Program-made: the position numbers and the translations under genes | Assembly: GCA_964035015.1 (NCBI GenBank) | Contig: OZ035997.1 | Location: 87,325,483 to 87,389,482 of the forward strand | Reading direction: 5' to 3' | Length of the DNA stretch: 64,000 nucleotides | DNA from: Corallium rubrum | Taxonomy: Eukaryota; Cnidaria; Anthozoa; Scleralcyonacea; Coralliidae | Shown: positions 45,627-57,747 of the stretch, in pieces | How the letters are laid out: each line of letters opens with the position of its first letter | Numbering within the stretch: the first letter of the stretch is position 1 | Notes under the pieces: generated by a model | Databases searched by the model: none | What the model saw: only the letters and a program-made list of their open reading frames with translations | Told to the model about the DNA's origin: nothing

Positions 45627-45885
45627 TGGGGTCAGAATAAGACAAAGCGCAGAAGACGCGAGTCACCAAGGAGGGGGTGGGGGGTGGGGGCAGAAAAGAG
45701 TTTGGAATTGGATTTTTACAGTGTCTGAAGCTATTTCCTATATTTTGAAGCGCCTTTATTGTTTTAATCTAAATGCCACAAAATGGTACATTTATTTTTA
45801 GACTAAAGGATGCATATGGCAAATTGTGGGTCAGGTTTAGGGATTATTCAATCTCCCGTTAAACCTCCAATCCCAAGCCCAACGA

Positions 45886-46600
45886 CTAAACTAGGAATTG
45901 AGCGGTGGAGTGTAACACGTCCGGTGACGTACGGATATATCGTAAATAAGCATCTCTCGACCAACGACCGAGAGTCTTAATTTTGTGGTCCGGAATGCCA
46001 GCTAGGGCTGCTGACGTCGCGGCCCCGATCCGAAAACTATGACTGGAGTAGTTCCCAGAGACGTCAGCAGTGTGCAAAATGGAACGAAGCCAGGAATTTA
46101 CCATGGACGGAGAGAGAGCACTACCGTTCTGACAAACGAAGAATGGACGCGGTGAGTTGCCCGGAACATGAAGGTATGGCAACAGAGCCGAAACCGGGCT
46201 AATTCCTTTTCCAGTGCGACCCAAATAGATAAAACAACCACGGCCAAAGGGATCTGTTTTGGAGAACTTGATATGAAGCTGGACCCGAGCTTCTGATTCC
46301 AGGAGTACGTCTTCGAGCGCTAGGTTTTTTGTGTGATTAAACGCGGAGGGGCAAGTGAACTCGCTGACACGCAGAAACAAAAAAAGGCTACGCAGCAGGC
46401 CACCCAGAACATGAGGTGGTCGAAGGTGCCGCTGACAACGAGGCTTGGATAATGTGCATCAAATTGTTATTGATCGATAGGCGAATGTTGATGGATGAAG
46501 ACCGAGCGCGTTTTATTCCCTTGATAAGACGTGTGAGGCGAGGAGTGCCGAGCATAGGATCCGAAACAACCAAGGTCAATATGCAGTGATCGAACAGAGG
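45886..46600 (-). mobile_element. tyrosine-recombinase retroelement fossil (DIRS/Ngaro-like)
   Basis: The - strand encodes the C-terminal catalytic half of a tyrosine recombinase: KTDPFGRGCFIYLGRTG, then HSFRIGAATSAALAG and GRWSRDAYLRYIRT with the presumed catalytic Tyr at the end. An N-terminal piece (PRLTRLIKGIKRAR) precedes it at about 46540. The family is DIRS/Ngaro-like or Crypton-like; no other parts are seen nearby. It is broken in at least one place. Confidence 0.7.
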
Positions 46601-46607
46601 CGAGGTA

Positions 46608-46831
46608 CAATCACGTGCAAAAATTATTGAGACAAGCAGTTTTTAGGGCCCCTCCCTCCTATAACAAGTGGTTCTTGCCCCCCCTCCCCCTCGTGCAATG
46701 TTGTTAAAACGATTTTGAGGCAAGGGGTTATCAAATAATATGTTTTCAACATTGTTAGTGGGGGAGGGGGGCATACACGTGAAAAAAAATCACCAAAATG
46801 TGAACAGTCTCATTATTTTTGCACACGATTG
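46608..46831. mobile_element. Tc1/mariner-type MITE, 224 bp, TA-flanked
   Basis: The left end CAATCACGTGCAAAAATTAT and right end ATTATTTTTGCACACGATTG are inverted. TA flanks lie at 46606-46607 and 46832-46833. The inside is C/G-run rich. Confidence 0.75.
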
Positions 46832-46861
46832 TAGAACTGACGTCCAAAAATTCCCATTGCC

Positions 46862-47201
46862 TTATAGCACAGAATAGTAAGACAACCAGAAGTCCGACTC
46901 GAGTGAAAACATGTCCGCATTTCTTCAATGCGCATGCGTGATATTTTACGCCATCCGACGCCATCCTACGCGATCCTACGCAATGTTCCACGTCAACCTA
47001 CGCCATCCTGGCAAGTTCCCCCGGCAGTTTTAACCTTCTTTTGAAGGTCCAAACTGCCGGGGGAACTTGCCAGGATGGCGTAGGATGGCGTAGGATGGCG
47101 AGGAATCCAGATGCGCGAGGCGACATGCGCGAGGACATAAACTTCAAAGGTTCCGACGCGAGTCGGACTTCTGGTTGTCTTTCTATTCTGTGCTTATAGA
47201 G
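46862..47201. mobile_element. foldback MITE directly upstream of WDR82
   Basis: Terminal arms: 'cttatagcacagaatagtaa' plus 'gacaaccagaagtccgactcg' against the complementary right arm ending 'tctgtgcttatag'. The centre is a second palindrome ('gccatcctggcaagttcccc' and its complement) with repeated 'cctacgccatcctacgc' phrases. It ends 121 bases before the WDR82 start codon, so it probably lies in the promoter or 5' leader. Confidence 0.7.
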
Positions 47202-47321
47202 ACGAAACTCCACCGCGCGAAAACTGGGACTGCTTGCGAACCTTATGACGTTTACTACATTAAGTATTCGACGATTCGTGTAATTGCCATCACGCCATGT
47301 TGGCGACTTGGCGTTGGAAAT

Positions 47322-47795
47322 ATGAAGCTCGAAGATCATGTTGTGCGTTCGTTTCGTGTGGCAAAAGTTTTCCGAGAGAACAGTGACCGAATAAATTATT
47401 TAGACTTCTCGGCAAATGGGGAAACATTGATTTCAAGTAGCGATGACGACTCGATGGTTATCTATGACTGTTTGGAAGGGAAGTAAGTACTATAAAGTAG
47501 CCCACTTGGTTTTGAAGTGATCGACTCAAAGTTGTGTGATACGCGTTGTGCACGACTTCCCTTAGCTTTCTGTGGTTATGTGAGAGGGATTTATTACGGT
47601 AGGTATATTAAATACATAAATTCCATGGTGTATAGGAGGCAGTGGGAGATTAAATCGTATTTGAATTAAAGACAGAACTGACAATCTGATTGAAAACGTG
47701 TAAAATTCGTGTTTGCACAGCTGGGTCGGGCTGGTCAATGTGTAAATGAAACACGAAGTTCGTGTCTATTGGTTCATTGATGGAAAAACAATTAC

Positions 47796-47866
<71 letters not shown>

Positions 47867-47924
47867 CAATCTACTGTTTTTCATCAGTGTAGCTTGGAAT
47901 AATCTGAATGTATTTTATCAATTA

Positions 47925-47992
<68 letters not shown>

Positions 47993-48373
47993 GTTCTAAG
48001 GATTTTGGGTGAAGGAAAATTCGAGTGTAGAATATATACATTTTAAGACCAAACCGGGACCAGTTGCAAAAAATGCAACTACACAGCCTTCCGGCAGGAA
48101 TTGAACCCACGACCTTGTGATTCTAGTGCAACGCTCTGACCACTGAGCCACGGAGGACATTGCTGAGAGCTTGATCATGAGTTCTGTATATATAATAAGG
48201 TGTTAATGCCAGGAGAGAATTGGGTATATTTTAAGTGATATTGGGCATTTCACTCGATTACATAGCATGTTCTAAGGATTTTTGGGTGAAGGAAAATTCG
48301 AGTGTAGAATATATACATTTTAAGACCAAACCAGGACCAGTTGCAAAAAATGCAACTACACGGCCTTCCTATA

Positions 48374-48410
<37 letters not shown>

Positions 48411-50233
48411 CTATCGATTGACCAGGCGGGAATCGTAATCTTATGATAAATATCAAAGCCCAGCATAATATTTTGACATAAACCATTGTATAGAGTAAAA
48501 CAAGAGTGAAATCATAATATTTATTTAAAGTTCTAACGTTTCGTTGTTATCACAACATCTTCAGAGAATAATAATTTACATAAATGCAGAAAGCCTAAAT
48601 ATATAGTTACAGAGTTGTCATAGATTATGAATTAATTAACCAATCAGGAGAGAACACTAAAAATACATATTACAAAAGAAAAAGTGGAGCGGTGCCAATA
48701 TTTGTGTTTAAAGAAGGTTTGAGATTGCGAATAAACAGAGTTTCGTGCAAAAGAAGTTCTGATTCAGAAGAACAACTAGAGATAACCTTAAAATCATTAA
48801 AAGAAACAGGGTGACCAGTGTCATGGTGACCAGTGTCACGGTGTCTCCGCCTGAGTTCAAACCTTTGTTTTATCGTCGTTACATTGACGATTGTTTCGTT
48901 CCACAGATCACGTTCTCCCTTTTCTCAATTATCTTAACTCTAAACATGCTAAAATAAAATTTACTCATGAATTGGAGGTAAACAAATCTTTGCTGTTCTT
49001 AGACATAAATATTAATCGTTCCGGTGGTTGCTTTTCCACAAATGTTTACCGTAAACCCACTTTTACTGGTCTTTTGACCTCTTTCGACTCTTTTATTCCT
49101 TTCTCTTACAAAAGAGGTCTAGTCTGCTCCTTGTTAAACCGTTGCTTCAACATTTGTTCGACATACGTCATTTTCAATGTTGAACTAGAAAAACTAAAAC
49201 GCATCCTTATTAATAATGGTTATCCCGAGAAATTTCTTGACAGCTGCATTGCTGCTTTTCTCGACAAAGTTTTCTCCAAATCAATTAAACCACTTACAGC
49301 TCCTAAACGCACCATTTATTTCTCTCTTCCTTTTACTGGACAGCATTTTGTCCAAATCCGAACCCAACTCCGGAAACTTCTCTCATCTGCCTATCCTCAA
49401 ATTGATATTAGGTTTATCGCTCTTCCTTCAGTTAGACTTTTTCACTTCTTTTCTTTTAAAGATAAAATTCCTTTACTTCTTAGATCACATGTTGTATACA
49501 ATTTTACGTGTGGAAGCTGCGGAGCTTCTTACATCGGAGAAACAATCCGACATTTACATACACGTGTGCCTAACCATATGGGAATCTCTCCTATTACTGG
49601 GAAGAAGTATAGTAACCCTCCTCTCACAAGTATCCTCTCTCATCATCGTGACACTGGTCACCCTGTTTCTTTTAATGATTTTAAGGTTATCTCTAGTTGC
49701 TCTTCTGAATCAGAACTTCTTTTGCACGGAACTCTGTTTATTCGCGATCTCAAACCTTCTTTAAATGCAAATATTGGCACCGCTCCACTTTTTCTTTTGT
49801 AATATGTATTTTTAGTATTCTCTCCTGATTGGTTAATTAATTCATAATCTATGACAACTCTGTAACTATATATTTAGGCTTTCTGCATTTATGTAAATTA
49901 TTATTCTCTGAAGATGTTGTGATAACAATGAAACGTTAGAACTTTAAATAAATATTATGATTTCACTCTTGTTTTACTCTAGATAATGGTTTATGTCAAA
50001 ATATTATGCTGGGCTTTGATATTTATCATATATATATCGTGATCAAGCTCTCGGCAATGCCCTCTGTGGCTCAGTGGTCAGAGCGTTGCACTAGAATCAC
50101 AAGGTCGTGGGTTCAATTCCTACCGGAAGGCCTGTGTAGTTGTATTATTCGCAACTGGTCCCGGTTTGGTCTTGGGGTGTACAGTATATATTCTACACTC
50201 GAATTTTCCTTCACCCTAAATCCTTAGAACATG

Positions 50234-50309
<76 letters not shown>

Positions 50310-53300
50310 CTACTCACTATGTATGAGCTGGTCTGCAATCTCATTGGATTGGTTCTGCTACTAGCAGTATATCAGCTCCTAAAAACAAGATGGTGGCATG
50401 CGTTTTTCAGTCAGTGTACTACAGATAAAACTGCCTGTTATTTCTAAACTGCAGCAGTGAAAATACTGAACTGAGTGAAAACTAACTGTCAACAAGCGCT
50501 GCTCAATGTGTTAACAAAGGGTGCTCTAAAACACAATTTGTGCACACTTGTTTTAGAGTGCCCTGGTTATCACTTTGAGGCCTGGACCTCTCCCCATGCC
50601 AAATAAAATCATCTGGCATTCACCAGAATAAACCTTAAAGACTCATTGTCAGGCTTCAAAGTGTTAACAAGCAAACTTACAATTCACGTCACAAAAGCAA
50701 TAAATGTATATACAATACTGTAATACATACACAAAATACATCCGCCAGTTAGCAGGTGCTCACAGTATGTAGCATTTTAATATTTAAACACAACCTGTGT
50801 TTTCATTAAAGGAACCGCACCAATACTGCAAAATTACTGCTTACAGTAATTAACAGTTTTGCATGAGACAAAAATGATATTTTTGCACAGGAACAAAAGG
50901 AACAATAAAATTATTCTGAAAAACGTTAAAGAAGTAACAGGGGGGCTTGTATTTCTTTGTACAGAACCTGATAGCTTTTGCTTACATCATATTTTTGTGA
51001 CTACCACTGATGCTAAGCAAGCAAGCAACACACTGACATTAACTCATTCCTGTCCGAGGGTTTTCCCCGAGGTGAATAAAATCGTTTAGCCAGAATAAAA
51101 TACTATTTAAAGACCGATTTGGACAGGAAAGAGTTAATGTCTTGGATTGCATTTATGTCATAGTACTCACGAACCATTATTTCAACACGATCACTACATA
51201 GTCGGCAAGAGGTACCTATTTTTCATTTTGTCACTGTGGCAGCATGTATTTTAATATAACTAAATTGCCTCTTGATAATTTATGTTAAAGTTACTATAAA
51301 CTTCAGGTATAAACGACAATTTTTTTTTTAATGTAAACATGTTTTGGCAAACTTGTACCATCTTCAGTACAAGATAATAAAGAAGAATTATTTAAGTGTT
51401 TGTAAAACAAAGGCCACTTTTCTAACACTAAAATACGTCGCAAACACTTATATTGGCAGCTAGCTTTTTACAACTGAGAAAAATAATGAATTTTAGACTA
51501 CTGAACATTGTTTCAATATGGGATTCTTCTGTATCATAGAGCCTGTAATATTCCGCTTTCCGTAACGTTTTACTCCTCGTCGCCAATGTAATATTCTTAA
51601 AAGTACTTAATATATTATGAGACGTGTCTTGTTATTATCCTAATCCGTTTAGTCTTGGGACTGCGTCAGTGTTGTATACGTTATTAGTATCAACCAACTA
51701 GTGGTCTATTACAAATTCGGCATTCTGATTGGCTAAGCTACTAGTGGTCTATTGGTGATAGACCACTATACACGCGTAAAAACGCACAACTTGTTCACGG
51801 TTGTGAACAGGCGTGAACAATGTTGTGCTGCTCGCCGTGAACAATGTTGTGCTGCTCGCCGTGAACAAGTTGTTCACTTATGGTTCGAACAACTTGTTCA
51901 CGGATAAATCAACAGTCATTAACAAGTTGTTCCAACAGCACATTTTTATAGCCAACAACGTTGTTCGCACATGATACAACATGTTGTAACAGCCTGACGA
52001 AATGACAACGATGAACAACAATGTTACAACAATGGTGAACATGGTTGATGTATCAACACCTTCTTCGGTTGTTACAACATGCGTGAACAACGGTTGTTGT
52101 TTCATCAAGCAGTAACAACTTGTTGAAACAGTGATGGACAATGTTGTTGATTTATCAATGTTGTTCACATATGTCAAGTTGTTACAGCATTGTTGCAAGT
52201 TGTTATTACCAAAACCGATGATGCACGGCATGGCCCAAAATAAACATGTCATGTTTTCCACCAAAACATTAACGAATCCAATTGCATTCCTTAGCCTTTG
52301 AAATTGACACCGTGAGATCACTGCAATATGATTGGTCCATATGCCACTTTGGGATTCTCTAGCCAAAAACGTTTAGGAATGCAGACGGATTCGTCAATGT
52401 TTTGAACAGAAATTATGACGTGTTTTTTTGGGGCCATGCCGCGCATCATCGGTTTTGGTAATACAGCATTGTTCAGGCATGTAGTAGGTTATCCAATGAC
52501 AAACCTTATAGCTGGAATACTCCAATTCTGACCAGTCAGAAGCCACGACATATTCACGCTGCGAGCAAGACCTGGAAACTAGGCCAAACATGGCGTCCGC
52601 TGAAATATACGAGTGATGAAATCACGAAATACATTGCCCCAGTTTGACATTTTCGAATAAGAAAATGAATTCGCTTATGTCTATGGAGTATATCTACACC
52701 AAATTTGAAGCAAAATACCTGTAGTTACAATCTCGTTTTTTGTGAGCGATTGTTTATCATGTGCCATCGAACTACTGTATATTTTGAATGGGGGGGGGGC
52801 TTCTGCAAACGAAAAGGTAAAGCTATCTGAAAATTTGGAACAATGTTTCATAAGACTTATTTATGATAAAGAAAATTTGTTTATGGTTGATACTAAAACA
52901 ATTAGACAACTCGCCTTCGTTTTCTACGAGCAAATAGTCAACTCGGCTTCGCCTCGTTGACTATCAGCTCAGCTCATAGGAAACTCGATCTCGTTGTCTA
53001 ATTGTTAATAGGTGAGTTTCGCGCGCGCATCGTTTTGTAAAGGAATTGGCCGGCTCTTGGCGGGCTCTCTACAAAGTAAGCAATGACAAACAGACTTGCT
53101 AGCGAGCCGCCAACAGAAGAATAACAGTGTTAAATATCCAGAAACTGTATCTATACTTTGTTTATTTTAAATAGTACGTTCACTTTGAGGGGAGCTTGCC
53201 AGTTTTTTTGAAAAATAATGCGCGCGCAACACCCTGAAACTCGCCTATACCCCAAATCGTAGTTTCATTTAGGTCCACATGCAAATTAGTTTCCTATTCA

Positions 53301-56300
53301 ATTTGGGCCCCTATGCAAATTACGTCGTGTCTATTAAAGCATAACGGGAAGAAAACATAGGCCGGGACTGTTTTTTCATGTTTTGAGTTCATTATTTTTA
53401 GACACTAAGCAAAGTTTATCCTTATAGAATACCTAAACTTTAAAAAGTTTCTGAAATCAGAAATGTTACGTTTACTACGGCTGAAAAAAATTCCAATTTA
53501 ATTATTACAATTAGTCAATTAGTACATTATTACTATACCCTGCCGAAATATAGTAAGGTTTGAGTGCTGCCGAAAATATTGAACGTAGAGCGAAGGCCCT
53601 TTTATTTACACTACTTTTATTTGTGACCTACCTACGGGGTAAAGTGAGCTCTCTTTTTTAAACAGGTTTTATTATACAACTGCATTAAAAACCGTCCAAA
53701 TAACGCTAAAAATGAGTACAATATACAGCGATATTTGGATAGTTAGTTATTTGGATAGTAGAAAACCGGTTTGACAGATTTTGTTAGCCAATCAAATTTA
53801 TCATTCGGGAACTACGTCATGTATGCTTATTATTTTGTCCTAGTGCAAGTCACGCGCTACTTCTCTGGCCTTTTTTAGAGTTTTCTTTTTCCATAAAAAT
53901 TTGTTGATCAGAGCAGTTTGTAGGGGCGAGTCAAAATACAAACAACGAGTAAAAATATACAGCGATACTACACACCAAAACATCTAATAAGATATAATTA
54001 TTGATCGCCAATATACCATTTCTGGTCCAGCTTTCATAATAGCGACTAATCTGAATATTCTTTTGTGTGCATCTTAATAAGCCTTTCTGGCCTCGTTTGT
54101 GTGTTTGCATTTCTACTCATTTGATATATAAAGATGCCAAAAAGTTGAAAGAAACATTCATTATAGCCTGTAGTTTACATTACAAAATCTTGTCAATAGC
54201 AAGCGTAATTTTGAAATGTGTTTTGTGTGCAGTTATTTCGTTTTGAACGATCACTGATCGATAAACAATTTAACGATCGTACCATTAATAATTCCTATTC
54301 TAACCATTTTGAAGCCGTTTTTGTAGAACTTATTGCTTTTCCTAAAATTTAAATGTTCAATTGCTTCTGTCATTTTTCTACTCCATTAAATTTCAGCGCC
54401 ATAGACCTTATTCAAAAATGGCCGACGGATTAAAATTCTTTTGTATAATATAAATTAGCCCTTATATGAACTCGTTTTCATGTGGGAAATTCAATGGTGC
54501 TTCCGATCAGATCGGCGACTGCCGTCTGGGACGTTTCTTCGACCATGTTCACACTTGTCGTAACAATCCCAGACGATCGGGGACAGAAAAAATCCCCGAT
54601 TCTTACAAGTGAGAACTAGGCTTAAGATCCCTAGCGTCTAAAGAGATCAGCTAAATAATTATACGTCCTGTTTATTTCTTTACATTAGGCCACGTCGCAC
54701 ATTATATAGCAAGAAGTATGGTGTTGCTCTTATTCAATATACACATGCATCAAATACAGTGATTCACACTTCAACTAAAGTTGATGGTAAGACCCTTCGT
54801 AGCCTGGCGATTAAAGGTGTCTTTGTTTTGTTCTTTTCAGTCAACCGTTTAGTTTGTTTATAGCGCTTTAGCCATGCTGGACAACCAACCAACCAAATTA
54901 CCAGTGGTGTAACTGCATGGTAGTCTTCTTTCGACACCTCCTACCCCCTCCAATTTGATGAGAAACATCAAAACCATTCTATTACTTATTAATAATATAC
55001 ATGAAAAAATGTTCAAGTCAACTGTACTTACATTACAGTTTTCTTTTGGCAGTGTCCACTCCTCGTATATTTGGTTGTTTAAAAACGCTTTGCTTCTTCT
55101 ACCACTACGTGAAAAGGTTTAGTTAAAGCACTTAGACCCCGTTCACACGATGCCGGCACAATTTGAAAACGGAACAAAATCTTGCCAGTATGCAAATACA
55201 GCATATAATATTTCATGTTATTTTTGTGCCGGTTTCGTGTAAACGCTAGGTCTAAACGGCATGATTTTGTTCCGTTTTCAAATTGTACTGGCATCGTGTA
55301 AACGGGGTCTCAGAATCTTCTAGTTTTTTTGCAGGCACTGTACTTGACAATAATAATGAATAACTAGTTTCAAATTTGGACGAAATGTTCTCCTTTATTC
55401 CAAATGTTGGCCGCCACCTTTGCTTCTTTCGTGCAGGAAGAGCCTGCGTACGAGATTGCAAAATGTCATCCGTCAAGTTCTGATGTAGAACGTGATTGGC
55501 TCTTTTTAATATTTATTGTTTTTGATTGGCTTATAGGTGAGTTTCAGGGTGTTGCGCGCGCATCATTTTTCAAACAAACTGGCAAGCTCCACTCTAAACA
55601 TACTGTTTAAAATAAACAAAATATAGATACAGTTTCTGGATGTTCAACACTGTTATTCTGCTGTTGTTGGATCGCTAGCAAGTCTGTTTGCCACTGCTTA
55701 CTTTGTGGGGAGTCCGCCAAGAGCCCGCCAATTCCTTTGCAAGATCATGCGCGCGCAACACCCTGAAATTCGTCTATTGGCTTCAAAAATTTGCACTGTA
55801 TTTCCCTAAAACTGCACTGCTCTTAGCCAATCAAAATTGATAATTTTTTTCATGTATATTATTACCTGGGAATTGTTAGATCTCTGAATACCCTGAGTGC
55901 CAGAGGAAAACCTCTTACTAGTAATCCTTGTATATAATCTCACTTCCATGCACGATGACAGCTGTCAAAATTAATATAAGCCTGTCGATTAATTGTTTTG
56001 TTAATTTTTAGATACTATCCGTTATTTATCTCTTCACGACAACAAATATCTAAGATATTTTCAAGGACATACAAAAAGGTATTTCCTGTTGAAACACAGT
56101 TGTGTATCACTGCTTTCATATGCCAATGGTATAAATTGCTGTAGCGTATGGTACAAAAGTAGTTCAATCCTAAAGTGCTTATGAAAATTAAGAAACGAAA
56201 ATTAAGTTTGTCTTATTTGAAAGTACTTTTAAAATGACAAAGTAACGTCTTTTCGGCAGTTTTTTGTTTCCTTTCTTCGTTTTTGAGATACTTCAGTTTG

Positions 56301-57657
56301 TTTTATAAATGAAAGGAACCAGTGACGTATATATCTTTGCTATTATCAGACCGAATCACTTCGAAGCAATTATGTGTGTGCGTGTTTTTCCCTTACCCCT
56401 TACAACGACCATAATCAATCGAGATATTCGCTGGAAACTGAGCTAAAGTCTTTGGTTATCTTTTTGTTCGCCTTTATGCATTTTTGTGCACGGTGCATGG
56501 TCACTGAACACATTGTATTTTAGTATAATAAACGAATTGTCCAATAGAAACGTTTCAGTTCAATCACTCAACCGTGCTATTTAAATATTAATAAACCTAA
56601 AACAAAGGATGTACACGGTGTAAGGTACAGTTCAGCATAAAATCACAGCTCATTATAGGCGCTTTGAAGTTTGCCGAGTTTCCAGACCATATCTCGATTG
56701 ACTATGCAACAACAAAAATATACATTTTCAACTGATTCCGTTTAATACTAGCCTGCGTGCAGACGCTTGTATTTCCGGTATTAATCACCGGAAATACAAG
56801 CGTCTGCACGCAGGCTAGTTTAATACTAGCAAAGATATATAACTTTCCCAGTAAGTCATTATGAACGTTGTGATGTCACTGGTTACAGTATTTTCACATA
56901 TCAAACAAACTGAAATATCTCAAAAACGAAACAAGGAAACAAAAAAAACTGCAAAAGATGTTACTCTGTCATTTCAAAAGTACTTTCAAATAAGACAAAC
57001 TTAACTTTCGTTTCGTAAGCACTTTAAAGCAAAATATTTGTCATTTCTTTCCAAAATATAAAAAAAATATAGGACAGAGTTTACTAGGTATTAACCAAGT
57101 TTACAGTACTATATCTTGTTATGAACTGAGTGGAGAAAACAGAAACTTACGATTGCATGCTTTTATGTTCTAGAGTTGTGACTTTAAGTATGTCACCTTT
57201 GGATGACTCTTTCATTTCCGGCTCTCAAGACAAGACTCTAAGATTATGGGACTTGCGATCACATAACTGTCAGGTTTGTTGATAACCAATCTATATGGTG
57301 ACCTCATGTAGCTTTTTTTACCATATTTTAAGAGATATCCACAAGTGTTGTGGTAACCACAGTACATAATTATATGAAACTTGACTGGTTTTTACTTTGA
57401 ACCAGAGTAGCACTATACACCATATCTTGTTATCTATTTCTTTATACAATAAAAATTTAAGTGCATGCATGGTTTGTTGAAAGAGTTCTGGGGAATGAAA
57501 GAAGAAAAACAAGTCTGCTGACGTGAATTTGACGCCATCTGTATGTGTCCCCTTTAATATATCACACATATTACACACACATATTTTTATTCAAGTCTTA
57601 TAAATTAGAGTTTACAATTTGTCTGTCCCACAGGTAGCAAAAGCTAATCTAGGCGGG

Positions 57658-57747
<90 letters not shown>

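Larger units (their letters stand above)
54981..55862. mobile_element. MITE family with 'atacatgaaaaa' ends, copy 2, holding two nested MITEs
   Basis: Left 'aataatatacatgaaaaaat' and right 'tttttttcatgtatattatt' match the 15135-15385 element. The 180-bp palindromic MITE (55133-55313) and the 245-bp MITE (55537-55781) sit inside. Confidence 0.5.

Noticed and set aside
45336-45801. Arg/Glu- and Leu/Ser-repeat 'proteins', also at 38649-38903
   Set aside because: They translate (GA)n microsatellites and have no other coding features.
48060-48170. Functional tRNA gene on the - strand
   Set aside because: A and B boxes are good, but the cloverleaf is imperfect and the unit recurs with a SINE body and tail at two other places.
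51878-52366. 162-residue frame on the - strand
   Set aside because: It crosses the 'gttgttcac' low-complexity repeat and a MITE end, and shows no protein family features.
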